From Frigididesulfovibrio sp031553235 (lineage in GTDB: Bacteria > Desulfobacterota > Desulfovibrionia > Desulfovibrionales > Desulfovibrionaceae), in contig JAVBLS010000029.1 of the NCBI GenBank assembly GCA_031553235.1, forward strand, positions 1 to 64,000: 64,000 bases of DNA, given 5' to 3'. Below, piece after piece: positions 52,114 through 60,432 of this stretch. Positions within the stretch are counted from its first letter, which is position 1, and each line of letters begins with the position of its first letter. The position numbers and the translations under genes were made by a program. The notes under the pieces are model-generated. The model was given only the letters and a program-made list of their open reading frames with translations. It ran no database searches and was not told the DNA's origin.

Positions 52114-52317
52114 CTAACCCATGTTCAGCTTTCTGATCTTTTTCATCAAGCGCTTGCGAGCGGCGGCCTTCTTCTTTTTCCGCATCACGCTGGGCTTTTC
52201 ATAATGCTGGCGCTTCTTCATTTCCGAAAGAATGCCTGCTTTTTCCACCTGCTTCTTGAAGCGGCGCAGAGCGATATCGAAGTTATACTCGTCTTCGTTC
52301 AGATAAACTCCGGGCAA
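52114..52317 (-). CDS. rpsU: Ribosomal protein S21
   Basis: Small basic protein of the 30S subunit, 67 residues. Family core: DIALRRFKKQVEKAGILSEM, KKRQHYEKPSVMRKKKKAAA. The start must be TTG at 52317 (LPGVYLNEDEYNF), since the family begins with a Pro-Gly-Val motif here and AGGGGGTGAGG lies directly upstream; the first ATG-initiated frame at 52410 would add a hydrophobic stretch not found in S21. A near neighbour of dnaG-rpoD, as in many bacteria. Confidence 0.95.
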   Translation of the reverse strand: MPGVYLNEDEYNFDIALRRFKKQVEKAGILSEMKKRQHYEKPSVMRKKKKAAARKRLMKKIRKLNMG

Positions 52318-52483
52318 GAACCTCACCCCCTTTGGGCGCGACCTCGGCTCCGACAACAAAACGGCGGAACCGGAAGCAACTAGAATAAGCTGGAAAAACA
52401 GAAAAGGCAAGTCGCATCAGCCGATGAAACTCGCCTTTTCCTCCGCCGTCAACGGCGTATATATCGCTGGGTTTGCGCCCGGC

Positions 52484-52669
52484 CTAATGCCCGCCGTGAC
52501 ACTCGTCTTTGGCGGCGTCGCGCACGGATTTGACAATCACATACGCCAAGCCCAGGCCGATGACGGCCAGGACGCCATAGAACACGCCGAAAAAGATGGC
52601 ATGATCGGGCAGGAACCAAGGGATGTCCTGAGGCAGAGCGCTGTGGATGGTCTCACCATATTGCATCAT
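52484..52669 (-). CDS. Small single-pass membrane protein
   Basis: 61 residues with one membrane helix (about 25-46, AIFFGVFYGVLAVIGLGLAY), a polar N-terminus and a charged tail ending CHGGH, which could bind metal or be incidental. Two ATG codons at 52669 and 52666 are possible, with AAGG about ten bases upstream. It follows the HU gene by 10 bp in the same direction. I do not recognise a family; the size is like small subunits of respiratory complexes, but there is no such complex nearby. Confidence 0.75.
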   Translation of the reverse strand: MMQYGETIHSALPQDIPWFLPDHAIFFGVFYGVLAVIGLGLAYVIVKSVRDAAKDECHGGH

Positions 52670-52679
52670 ATCTATTGCC

Positions 52680-52952
52680 TTATTTCGCGGAGTCTTTCAG
52701 GTTTTTGCCGGGGCGGAACTTAACGACCCAAGAAGCGGGGATATCGATGGCGGCACCGGTGCGGGGATTGCGGCCCTTGCGCGCCTGACGCTTTTCCACC
52801 ACGAAGGAACCGAAGCCGGTGAGGGTGACCTTGCCTTTTTTGCTCAGGGTTTCTTGCACCGCGTCGAGGAACCCGTTAAGCGCTTTTTCGGCGGCGGCCT
52901 TGGTAATGCCGGCCTTGCCCGCAATCTTGTTCACCAAATCAGCTTTGATCAT
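52680..52952 (-). CDS. HU-family nucleoid protein
   Basis: DNA-bending histone-like protein, 90 residues, complete. Hallmarks are IKADLVNKIAGKAGITKAAA, FLDAVQETLSKKGKVTLTGFGSF and the beta-arm RNPRTGAAIDIPA. AGGAGG precedes the ATG. The end of the arm reads SWVVKFRPGK. It is the only HU gene in the window. Confidence 0.96.
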   Translation of the reverse strand: MIKADLVNKIAGKAGITKAAAEKALNGFLDAVQETLSKKGKVTLTGFGSFVVEKRQARKGRNPRTGAAIDIPASWVVKFRPGKNLKDSAK

Positions 52953-52984
52953 ACCCGTCTTCCTCCTTCATGATATAGAATTCA

Positions 52985-53010
52985 GCAAAAACCCGTGGGC
53001 GAAGCCCCAC
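52985..53010 (-). terminator. Probable terminator after ksgA
   Basis: On the minus strand GTGGG, a 6-nt loop with TTCG, CCCAC, then ACGGG and five T. The stem is only 5 bp. It lies between the ksgA stop and the HU start and would separate the two transcripts. Confidence 0.45.
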
Positions 53011-53071
53011 CGCACCTCGCGGTGTTTCGTATCCAGAACATAATTAAAGGGAGAAAGTCAATCCCTCCGGC

Positions 53072-53878
53072 CTATAAAAGGACTTCAGTCAATGAATGAA
53101 AATCTTCCGGGGCAAGATTTTCCGGCCTGAGGCGTGGGTCGATACCCGCATTTATCAATAATTCCAGTCTATTGGGAACAGCCTGGAAGATTGTACCCAA
53201 CTGTTTACGCCGCTGAGAAAATACCTTGTGCAGCAAGGCTGCCAGCCTGAGAGGCGAAAAATCCCCCGGGCCTGCCGGCAGCGGCACAAAAGAAAGAACA
53301 GCCGAGTCCACTTTAGGCCGAGGAAAAAAAACCCCGGGCGGTACAATGAATTCCATTTTCGGCAGCACAAAGCTTTGCGTCCAGACCGTAAGCGCTCCAT
53401 AAGCCGAAGTGCCCGGCCGGGCGCACAGGCGCCGGCCAACTTCCTTCTGGACCATGAACACGGCCCGGTCGAGGCCCAAGGCCCGGCTGAAAATCTCCCA
53501 CATCAACGGCGAGGCCACATTGTAGGGCAGATTGCCGATGATTTTGCACGGCTTGTTCAAAGCCTCCCAAGGAAGCTCCAGGGCGTCGGCGCAGACCACC
53601 GCCCGGGCATCGCCTTCCGGCGGGAATGCCTCGACCGACGATGCCCCCAACTCCGCCCGGCGCTCCTCGGCCCAGTGTCCGTCCTTTTCCACCAGGATCA
53701 GCCGGGCCGGGTTTTCCGCCGCGATGTGCCGGGTCAGAGCCCCGGGGCCGGGCCCAATCTCGATGACGCGATCCAGCGGGCCGATCCCCAGCAGACGCAC
53801 AATCTTGCGCGCAATGTTCCCATCCTGCAAAAAGTTCTGCCCAAGGGACTTTTTCGGGCGCACCCCGTCACACATCAT
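53072..53878 (-). CDS. ksgA: 16S rRNA dimethyladenosine transferase
   Basis: Methylates two adjacent adenosines near the 3' end of 16S rRNA. The 268 residues show KKSLGQNFLQD, the SAM-binding VIEIGPGPGALT, the catalytic NLPYNVASPL and the C-terminal FSQRRKQLGTIF. The start is one of two adjacent ATG codons (53878 or 53875), with CGGAG upstream. The frame stays open into the neighbouring 119-bp repeat, but that extension is repeat-derived and should not be annotated. Confidence 0.95.
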   Translation of the reverse strand: MMCDGVRPKKSLGQNFLQDGNIARKIVRLLGIGPLDRVIEIGPGPGALTRHIAAENPARLILVEKDGHWAEERRAELGASSVEAFPPEGDARAVVCADALELPWEALNKPCKIIGNLPYNVASPLMWEIFSRALGLDRAVFMVQKEVGRRLCARPGTSAYGALTVWTQSFVLPKMEFIVPPGVFFPRPKVDSAVLSFVPLPAGPGDFSPLRLAALLHKVFSQRRKQLGTIFQAVPNRLELLINAGIDPRLRPENLAPEDFHSLTEVLL

Positions 53879-53903
53879 TGCCTCGCTCCGTGAAACATTA
53901 CAA

Positions 53904-54022
53904 TTAGAGCATTTCACACTTGAAATGCTCGCAAGGATTTGTCGGCAAATCCTTGCCGCCAAATAGGCGTAGGCGGGTTTTGCCCGCCGTTAAGCGACTA
54001 TTTGAAGCGTAAACTGCTATAG
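53904..54022 (+). repeat. 119-bp MITE-like repeat, copy B
   Basis: The second copy of the element at 43785-43903, same orientation, 119 bp, with the same imperfect terminal inverted repeats (TTAGAGCATTT on the left, CTATAGAGC at the right junction). It lies 26 bp upstream of ksgA, between ksgA and the EF-G paralogue, and so may carry or disturb the ksgA promoter. Confidence 0.8.
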
Positions 54023-54094
54023 AGCATTTTCACTTTGAAAATGTTTATGAAGCCATATTGCCGGCGGGCTGTTTAACGAGCACGCAAGCGGGCG
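54021..54094 (+). repeat. Second dispersed repeat family, copy 1
   Basis: Starts AGAGCATTTTCACTTTGAAA, continues through TTTATGAAGCCATAT and ends around CACGCAAGCGGGCGG. It resembles 56289-56366 in sequence and order. It adjoins the 119-bp repeat directly, so the two families share their first motif (AGAGCATTT followed by its complement). Confidence 0.6.
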
Positions 54095-54144
54095 GCTGCT
54101 TATACAGCCGCCGGAGCAAATCAACTTTTCAAAGTTGCTTTGCT

Positions 54145-56232
54145 CTACGCGTTCACGTCAAAGCGGGAGAACTGCATGACCACTCCTGCCCGGCCCTGGG
54201 TGACCGAGCGCAGGGCCGTGGCAAAGCCGAACAGGGCGCGCATGGGTGCCAAGGCGGTGACCGCCTTTTGCCCGGCCTTGTCTTCGACCGCTTCGACCCT
54301 GGCCTGGCGCGTGCCCAAAAGGGAGACCACGGGGCCGAGGAAGGCATCGGGCACGGTGATGTCCACCTGCATGAGCGGCTCCAGCAGCACCGGGCCGGCC
54401 GCCTCCAGGGCCTGGCGAAAGGCGCTCTGCGCGGCCATGTGCAGGGCGGGCGGGGCGTTGACCCCCTCTTTGCGTTCCACGGCCAGAATCTCGATGGCCA
54501 CATCCTCTACGGGATAGCCCTGCGGGCCGCAACAGGCGGCGTCGATCACGCCCCGGCGAACCACGTCCAGAAGAGTCTGGGGCAATTCGATGCCGACCCG
54601 AAGCGCCACGACCACCCCGCTCTCGCGCCCGGCTGCGGCCACGGCCAGACGCACCCGGCCGAATTGGGGCGTGCCGCCCAGCTCACGGTCAAACAACGAC
54701 TCGGCTTCGGCCGCGCCCTTGACGGTCTCGCGGCAGACCACCTGAGGGTTGCCCATACGCGGGGCCAGACCGTATTCACGGCGCAGGCGCTCGCCCACCA
54801 CTTCCAGATGCAACTCGCCCATGCCGGAAACCAGGCGTTGCCCGGTGTTTTCGTCCAGCTGCACGGACAGCGTAGGGTCTTCGTCGGTGAAGCGGGCCAG
54901 GGCCTCGTCCAGGCGCTCGCCCTCTTCGGCGTTGCGCGGCTCAAAGGCCAGGGCCATAACCGGCCGGCGCCGGCGGATGGATTCCAGCAGCACCGGGCGC
55001 TCGGGAGCGCAAAGGGAATCGCCGGTGCGGGCCTTTTTCAGGCCGAGCACGGCCACAATGTCGCCGGCTTCGGCCAGATCAAGCTGCTCCTTGCGGCCGG
55101 CGTGCAGGCGGAAAATACGGGTCACCCGCTCGGCCCCACCCGCGGTCAGGTTCAAGGGAGCATCGCCTTCACGCAGCCGGCCCGCATACAGGCGCACGAA
55201 AGCCAGCTTTCTGGCCCCTTCCATGACCACCTTGAAGACCAGGCCGCAGAACGGAGCCGTCGCGTCCGGGACGACCTCGACGGCCGGGCCGGTTTCCACG
55301 GCCATGGCCGGAGCGCCTTCAACCCCTTCCTCCCGCTCTTGCCCACGGGCGCGGCGCGAAGGATTGGGCACGGACAACCCATGGGCCGAGCCCACATCCA
55401 GGGGCCCCGGCAGCCAGCGGACCACGGCGTCGAGCACCGGCTGGACCCCCATGTTGCGCAGGGCCGAGGCCGCGAACACCGGCACCAGCCGATGCTCCCT
55501 GACGGCCCGGCACAGGGCCGCATCCACCCGCTCGGGCTTGGGCACACCGGCCAGACACTCCTCAAGCAGGGCGTCGTCGTCCTCGGTCAGGGCGTCAAGC
55601 AGGGTTTCCAGGTAGGGTGCGGCCTTGGCCGCCTCTTCCCCGGTAAAGGGGGTGATTTGCATCTCTTTGCCCATACCGGCAGAATTGAAAAGAATTTTCT
55701 CGCGGCGCACGAGATCGAGCACGCCGGCAAATTCCTCACCCTCGCCCAGGGGAATGGTTACGGGCACGGGCCGTGCGCCCAGGCGCCCGCGTATGGAGGC
55801 CAGGACCATGTCATAGGAGGCCCCGGGCCGATCCAGCTTGTTGACCACGGCCAGCCGGGGAATGCGAAAATCGTCGGCCTGGCGCCAGACCGTTTCAGAC
55901 TGCGGCTCTACTCCGCCCACGGCGCAGAAAATACCCACGGCTCCATCAAGCACGCGCAGACAACGCTCCACTTCGATGGTGAAGTCCACGTGGCCGGGAG
56001 TGTCCACCAGGTTGATGGTGTGGCCTTTCCAAGCGCAGGTGATGCAGGCCGAGGCAATGGTGATGCCGCGCTCCTGCTCTTCCGGGAGAAAGTCCATGGT
56101 GGCCGCGCCCTCGTGGACTTCGCCCATGCGATGGATCACCTCGGAATAAAAGAGGATGCGCTCGGAAAAGGTGGTCTTGCCGGCGTCGATGTGGGCGATG
56201 ATGCCGATGTTGCGCAGGGTTGCCGGGTCCAT
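54145..56232 (-). CDS. EF-G paralogue (translational GTPase)
   Basis: The 695 residues have the EF-G layout: G domain with AHIDAGKTT, switch II DTPGHVDFT, NKLDRPG, then domains II to V (GMGELHLEVVGERLRREYG, GPVLLEPLMQVDITVPDAFLG). It differs from canonical EF-G in having a charged insertion around residues 290-325 (SRRARGQEREEG) and a shortened end (VVMQFSRFDVNA). The lack of neighbouring rpsL, rpsG and tuf suggests this is the second EF-G-like copy seen in many bacteria, possibly for ribosome recycling or stress. CTGGAG precedes the ATG. Confidence 0.88.
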   Translation of the reverse strand: MDPATLRNIGIIAHIDAGKTTFSERILFYSEVIHRMGEVHEGAATMDFLPEEQERGITIASACITCAWKGHTINLVDTPGHVDFTIEVERCLRVLDGAVGIFCAVGGVEPQSETVWRQADDFRIPRLAVVNKLDRPGASYDMVLASIRGRLGARPVPVTIPLGEGEEFAGVLDLVRREKILFNSAGMGKEMQITPFTGEEAAKAAPYLETLLDALTEDDDALLEECLAGVPKPERVDAALCRAVREHRLVPVFAASALRNMGVQPVLDAVVRWLPGPLDVGSAHGLSVPNPSRRARGQEREEGVEGAPAMAVETGPAVEVVPDATAPFCGLVFKVVMEGARKLAFVRLYAGRLREGDAPLNLTAGGAERVTRIFRLHAGRKEQLDLAEAGDIVAVLGLKKARTGDSLCAPERPVLLESIRRRRPVMALAFEPRNAEEGERLDEALARFTDEDPTLSVQLDENTGQRLVSGMGELHLEVVGERLRREYGLAPRMGNPQVVCRETVKGAAEAESLFDRELGGTPQFGRVRLAVAAAGRESGVVVALRVGIELPQTLLDVVRRGVIDAACCGPQGYPVEDVAIEILAVERKEGVNAPPALHMAAQSAFRQALEAAGPVLLEPLMQVDITVPDAFLGPVVSLLGTRQARVEAVEDKAGQKAVTALAPMRALFGFATALRSVTQGRAGVVMQFSRFDVNA

Positions 56233-56288
56233 TCTGGCTCCAGAACAGCTTGGAGTTGCAGCAGAAATTTATCGAGAAACTGCCCCCA

Positions 56289-56366
56289 GGGCATCTTCAC
56301 TTTGAGAATATTTATGAAGCTATAGTACCGATGGACTTCGAAACGAGCCCGCAAGCGGGCATCCGC
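56289..56366 (+). repeat. Second dispersed repeat family, copy 2
   Basis: Diverged copy of 54021-54094: CTTCACTTTGAGAATATTTA, then TGAAGCTATA, then ACGAGCCCGCAAGCGGGCAT, in the same order and orientation. The two copies flank the EF-G paralogue gene on either side. Confidence 0.55.
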
Positions 56367-56367
56367 C

Positions 56368-56412
56368 AGAGCATTTCGACTCTGAGATAAAATCTCACAG
56401 TCAAAATACTCT
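56368..56412 (-). repeat. Palindromic unit after the gene at 56411
   Basis: A long imperfect hairpin from AGAGCATTTCGACTCTGAGA to its near-complement ATCTCACAGTCAAAATACTC, with 3 nt in the loop. It shares the AGAGCATTT start with the other repeats. It begins at the stop codon of the minus-strand gene and may serve as its 3' end structure; there is no T-run. Confidence 0.55.
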
Positions 56413-57250
56413 AAGCCGTCAGGCGCAGCCGACGGTTGCGGAACCAATCCGGAGAAAGATCCGGCCAGATCCAGACCGACTCGTGATTCTCGTCCAGTTC
56501 AAGCTGCGGCGCGGTCGCGTCGGGCTCTCTCCCGTCGGGCAGGATCTCTTGCCCGCCCTCGGCGCGCAAATACAGGGGCGGCGTCAGAAAGGCCCGGGTC
56601 GGGATGCCCAGGCGACCGGCCTGCAGCAGCAGCGGCTCTCCCCACAGGTCCCGGCCCATGATCACCAACCGGCCCCGGCCGTGGGCATCGTGCAATTGGC
56701 CAAAAAGATCCAGAGCCCCTTCCTCGGTCAGGGCAAAAGCCCGCTCCAGGCCGCTCAACTCAAGAGCCGCCAGAAGCGGCCCGGCCACCGGCAGGGGTTT
56801 GGCCCGGCTCGGCCGGTCCTTTGCCGCCGGATCGCTCATGCCGAGAGGCGAACGCACCCCGGGGCCGCAGTCGACGGGCAGGCAACGGTCCGGCGAGGCC
56901 TCGGCTCTGCCCGCTGTCGGGGCGAAACAAGGCAAAATCAAAGGGCAGCCCGCCAGTACGGCCGGCATGAGCGCGGCCAGCAGGCAGCTTGGAAAGGCGT
57001 AGGCCGAATCGCAGACCAGCAGGGTATAAGGGGCCGGAGCCATATCCTCACGCACCCGGAAACCCTGTCGAAACACCCGCTCCGTGTGCCGGCGCTCTTC
57101 GGCCTCTCCCCAGAAAACATGGAGCACGGCGATGGCCTGCTTCAGCCGGGCCCGGCCGGAGGCCCCAAGATCTTCGTAGGCGCGCTCAAACGAGGTGTCG
57201 TCGATGAGGTGGGCTTCCAGCCAGGCAGGATAGGCAGGAGGTTCGAGCAT
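56411..57250 (-). CDS. Conserved-looking protein of unknown function
   Basis: The 279-residue protein is not one I can name. No signal peptide; a hydrophobic stretch around residues 83-108 (FPSCLLAALMPAVLAGCPLI) resembles the corresponding region of histidinol or aldehyde dehydrogenases rather than a membrane helix, but the catalytic motifs of those enzymes are not seen. The C-terminal half is acidic with many Trp and Asp residues. It follows the YHS protein gene by 11 bp in the same direction. Unknown role; possible distant ALDH-fold relationship at low confidence. Confidence 0.75.
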   Translation of the reverse strand: MLEPPAYPAWLEAHLIDDTSFERAYEDLGASGRARLKQAIAVLHVFWGEAEERRHTERVFRQGFRVREDMAPAPYTLLVCDSAYAFPSCLLAALMPAVLAGCPLILPCFAPTAGRAEASPDRCLPVDCGPGVRSPLGMSDPAAKDRPSRAKPLPVAGPLLAALELSGLERAFALTEEGALDLFGQLHDAHGRGRLVIMGRDLWGEPLLLQAGRLGIPTRAFLTPPLYLRAEGGQEILPDGREPDATAPQLELDENHESVWIWPDLSPDWFRNRRLRLTA

Positions 57251-57261
57251 AATGCACTTTT

Positions 57262-57564
57262 TTATTCATCCTCATCAAAATTGCGGGCACTCTCCGGCAA
57301 CTCCCGGCCGGCGGCTTCCAGGCGATCCAGGAATTGCTCCCGGCACTCATAGCTGCAGAAGCGGTGTATCTTGTCGCCGTCGCGCACGGAGATGCTCCCG
57401 TCCACATCGACGTAGGCGCCGCAGATCGGATCCTTGACCATTTCACCTGTAGCGATCTTGCGCGCGCGTTGTCTCTCCTCACTCTTGTCCTTGACGGCTT
57501 TGTCGTTGAAGACCAGCTTGTAGAGAACAATGCCCGCCAGGGCGATTATCAGCCATTTCAACAT
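57262..57564 (-). CDS. Small membrane-anchored YHS/TRASH-type metal-binding protein
   Basis: The 100 residues start with one membrane helix (3-20, LKWLIIALAGIVLYKLVF), followed by a charged linker and a C-terminal domain with DPICGAYV and HRFCSYECREQFL. The spaced cysteines CG...C..EC match the YHS/TRASH pattern that binds metals. GAGGAG precedes the ATG. The protein probably sits in the inner membrane with the domain in the cytoplasm, or outside if the helix is a signal anchor; its metal and partner are unknown. Confidence 0.85.
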   Translation of the reverse strand: MLKWLIIALAGIVLYKLVFNDKAVKDKSEERQRARKIATGEMVKDPICGAYVDVDGSISVRDGDKIHRFCSYECREQFLDRLEAAGRELPESARNFDEDE

Positions 57565-57768
57565 TCGAGAACTCCTCGTTCGATCCGCTTTTCTGGCGGA
57601 CGCTCACTGTCGCGGGCCGTTCGTCGCCGGGGAGCGCGGTCCCCGTCTCCTCACGAAAGGCGCCCGCTCCGCTGCGCGCACTCCCGCACGTTCCGCGCGG
57701 GAGTGCGCCCCTGTGGGCCGACGCCTACGGCGTTTAAGGTAAAATACCGACAATTTCCGAAGTGTAAT
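57565..57768. other. Hairpin-rich non-coding gap
   Basis: 204 bp between two minus-strand genes. It contains a perfect 12-bp GC-rich inverted repeat (57676-57687 with 57697-57708) and weaker ones (GGGGA/TCCCC near 57637-57653). No T-run follows on either strand, so it is not a standard terminator. It probably holds the promoter of the YHS gene and the 3' end of folK. Confidence 0.5.
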
Positions 57769-58323
57769 TCACCGGCCGCCTCGCAACGAGGAGGCATCCC
57801 CCCACTCCGGGCCTTCCAGGCGGCGGATGCGGGCGGGGTTCACGGCTTCACCCAAATCTCCCAGGGCCTGCCTAACTGTCCGGCTGCCCGGTAGAACCAG
57901 ATCCGGGGCGATATCCCCCAGCGGCACAAGCACAAAGGCCCGTTCCACCAGTCGGGGATGCGGCAAGCTCAGGTCCGCTCCTTGCATAACGGTTTCGCCG
58001 AAAAGCAGCAAGTCCAGATCCAGGGGCCGGGGGCCGTAGCGCGGCCCGGAGCGTACGCGGCCCAAACGATTTTCAATGCCTTGTAGAGCCTGCAGCAGGT
58101 CGAGGGGCAAGAGGTCTGCCGAGCAGAGCAGCCTGACCACGGCATTGAGAAAAAAGGGCTGGTCGGCCAGCAATTCCGGCTCGGTCAGATATAAGGCCGA
58201 AACGGCCTCCAGACGCAAACCCGGCAAAGCGGCCATTTCCCGCAGAGCCGTGACCAGATTGGCTCTGGCGTTGCCCTGGTTGGATCCGATGCCGACATAA
58301 GCTGTCACGAAGCCGGCGCTCAT
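57769..58323 (-). CDS. folK: 6-hydroxymethyl-7,8-dihydropterin pyrophosphokinase
   Basis: Folate biosynthesis kinase. The 184 residues show VGIGSNQGNARANL, LYLTEPELLADQPFFLNAVV and RYGPRPLDLDLLLFGE with PHPRLVERAFVLVPL, all family hallmarks. Start ATGA at 58323 overlaps the stop of the metallo-beta-lactamase gene upstream, so it is the last gene of a run that begins at 63426. The folate link with the cyclo-ligase gene fau in the same block may be coincidental. Confidence 0.95.
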   Translation of the reverse strand: MSAGFVTAYVGIGSNQGNARANLVTALREMAALPGLRLEAVSALYLTEPELLADQPFFLNAVVRLLCSADLLPLDLLQALQGIENRLGRVRSGPRYGPRPLDLDLLLFGETVMQGADLSLPHPRLVERAFVLVPLGDIAPDLVLPGSRTVRQALGDLGEAVNPARIRRLEGPEWGDASSLRGGR

Positions 58324-59630
58324 GCTTTGTCCCGTTCTTCCGGACTGCGTAATTCCAGGGCACAGCTGAACAGATAGTTCTTTCCGGTAATGGGCTGAAT
58401 TACGCCGCTCAAAGCCTCAAGGGCTTCAGCCTTGAGCGCCCGGGCCTCGGCCCGGAACTCGGCGTCGCTGCCCGGCAATTGCAGGCAGATGTCGGCCAGG
58501 CGGGCGGCCCAGCGCCAATCGTTGTCGGCCAAGGCCTTGCGCGCGGCAGCCGGCAGTTTATCCGCGCCGCCGGCCAAATCGGCCAGCCGTAGCGCTTCTT
58601 CGGCCGGGGCCAGGGGCACCAGGTTGGTCGGGTTGCCGTCAAACCAGCCGAGCAGGCCCGAGTAGACGGCGCGCACGGCCCAGGGCACGCAGCCATAGTA
58701 TTCGCCAAGCCAGTCAAGGCCGCGCAGGTGCTCCGGCAAGCGCAGGGAGGCGGCGATCTCGTCCGGGGTGCGGCCTTCGTTCATGGCCTTGAGCGTTGCG
58801 TCGTAGACAAACCGGATGGCCTCGGCATAGGTTTCCAGCATGTGCAGGCCTTCGTCGCCCAAGGCCGGCTCGGTGTGGCCCATGACCACGGCCGCGGGTT
58901 CCAGGCCGCGCATACGGCGCAGGCTCTCGACCCAGCCGGCCACGTCGCGGTACCCCGAGCCCCTTATGGGGTAAAGATTGGGGAAGGCACGGTACATGTC
59001 GTCACCGGAGAAGAGCACCCGATCTTTCGGCAGCCAGATGCACAACTGGTCCGCGGTCTCACCCGGCGCGGCGCGCAGTTCAAACTCCAGACCGGCCAGG
59101 TGCACAATCTGCCGTTCTTCGGCAAAAAAATTGTTGGGGCACAACCGCTTCTTTCCGGGAACGCCGAAAACGGCGGGTCTGGGCACCAGGGCGTTGACCG
59201 GGTAGCGCTCAAGCGGGATGCGCGTGCCGAACTGGCGCATGGCCCGCAGGCCGGCAATCCGCTCCAGGCCACGGAAGCCGGCGGCTTCTCCGCCGAAATT
59301 CGCCCGGCCCCAGATCGGCAGGTCTTCCCGCTCCCCTTCGAGAAAACCGGATGCGCCCATGATGTGGTCCGGGTGGCTGTGGGTCAGGATGACCCCGGCC
59401 AGAGGCTTGTCGGTCAGTTTGCGAATTTCCCCCAGGGCGGCGCGGGCGGCCTCGGGGTCGTCGCCGGTGTCCACCAGAACCCAGCCTTCGGGCCCGATGA
59501 TTGCGGAAAAGTTGGAAGTGGTCCAGCCCACAAAGACATGCACCCTGGGGGTGACCGCAAAGATTTTTTTCGGCAGGGGCCGGTGCCTGTGCTGCGGCAG
59601 AATGCCGAAGCCGGGAATATCGCCGCTCAT
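58320..59630 (-). CDS. Metallo-beta-lactamase-fold hydrolase, alkylsulfatase-like
   Basis: The 436 residues have an MBL domain with the metal motif THSHPDHIMGA, the later His in APGETADQLCIWLP and GDDMYRAFPNLYPIRG, then the alkylsulfatase dimerisation region (AVRAVYSGLLGWFDGNPTNL). This is the layout of SdsA1/BDS1-type linear alkylsulfatases, which release sulfate from alkyl sulfates. The usual C-terminal SCP2-like domain is missing or very short, since these enzymes are normally over 600 residues, and there is no signal peptide. GGAG precedes the ATG. In a sulfate reducer such an enzyme could feed sulfate locally (inference). Confidence 0.85.
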   Translation of the reverse strand: MSGDIPGFGILPQHRHRPLPKKIFAVTPRVHVFVGWTTSNFSAIIGPEGWVLVDTGDDPEAARAALGEIRKLTDKPLAGVILTHSHPDHIMGASGFLEGEREDLPIWGRANFGGEAAGFRGLERIAGLRAMRQFGTRIPLERYPVNALVPRPAVFGVPGKKRLCPNNFFAEERQIVHLAGLEFELRAAPGETADQLCIWLPKDRVLFSGDDMYRAFPNLYPIRGSGYRDVAGWVESLRRMRGLEPAAVVMGHTEPALGDEGLHMLETYAEAIRFVYDATLKAMNEGRTPDEIAASLRLPEHLRGLDWLGEYYGCVPWAVRAVYSGLLGWFDGNPTNLVPLAPAEEALRLADLAGGADKLPAAARKALADNDWRWAARLADICLQLPGSDAEFRAEARALKAEALEALSGVIQPITGKNYLFSCALELRSPEERDKA

Positions 59631-59654
59631 GGGGGATCTCCTGGTTGGTGTTGG

Positions 59655-60425
59655 TTACTTACCCGGCAGCAACCGGCGCACGAAATCGGCGCACAGCCCG
59701 GCCACCTGTTCGCGGGTCTCGCGGTGGGTGGTGATCTGGTGCTTGCCGGTGATGTTTTCTTCGGCCCTGGTGTAGTGCAGGGCGACGTCGGCCGAACCGA
59801 GCTTTTTGGCGATGTAGCGCCCGGTTCCCGCCCCCACAGTGCGGTCGCGGGCATCCTGAACAATCAGCACCGGCGCGGTCACTTGGGGCAGAGCCCGGCG
59901 GACCTGGGCCAGGCCCTGTCCCAGACTGTGCAACTGGGCCAGGGGCATGAAGCCTTCGTATCCTTCGGAAGGCGTGATTGCCTTTGCTTCCGGGCTTCTC
60001 CGGGGCATGGGCACGCCCCGCAGAACGTGTCGAAGCAGCGGCAGCAGGGGCAGGCGCGGGTCGCGCACCTGCCAGGGGAAAATCCGATACAGCCACATGG
60101 GCGTGGCAATGGCGACCACCCCGGCGGCCGGAAAGCGCGAGGCCAGCAGCAACGACAGAGCCCCGCCCATGGAAAAGCCGATCAGGAACACCCGCTCATA
60201 GCGCCCGGCCAAGGCTTTGTAGCCGTCTTCGGCCGCGGCCAGCCAGTCCCGGAAAAAGGTGGTCTGAAAATCCGCAAGCCGTGTGCCGTGCCCGGGCAGA
60301 AGCGGCAATTCCACTTCCAGGCCGAGCTTGCGCAGAGCCCGGGCCGGCGGCTCCATCTCAAAGGGCGTGCCGCTGAAGCCGTGCAGCAGCAGGCAGGCGG
60401 CCGGGGTGTCGCCGGGCGAGCTCAT
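59655..60425 (-). CDS. Alpha/beta hydrolase (esterase or lipase type)
   Basis: The 256 residues show LLLHGFSGTPFEM (oxyanion hole HG), the nucleophile Ser in LIGFSMGGALSL, an Asp in VLIVQDARDRTV, and a His near HQITTHRE. This is the Est30/monoacylglycerol-lipase type of carboxylesterase. The start is ATG 60425 with GAGG six bases upstream and seven bases after the preceding stop; a longer frame to 60611 is rejected. The physiological substrate is unknown. Confidence 0.85.
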   Translation of the reverse strand: MSSPGDTPAACLLLHGFSGTPFEMEPPARALRKLGLEVELPLLPGHGTRLADFQTTFFRDWLAAAEDGYKALAGRYERVFLIGFSMGGALSLLLASRFPAAGVVAIATPMWLYRIFPWQVRDPRLPLLPLLRHVLRGVPMPRRSPEAKAITPSEGYEGFMPLAQLHSLGQGLAQVRRALPQVTAPVLIVQDARDRTVGAGTGRYIAKKLGSADVALHYTRAEENITGKHQITTHRETREQVAGLCADFVRRLLPGK

Positions 60426-60432
60426 GCCGGCC

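Noticed and set aside
53879..53962. N-terminal extension of KsgA
   Set aside because: The extra codons come from the 119-bp repeat; the same residues appear in a frame over copy A, which is not a gene.
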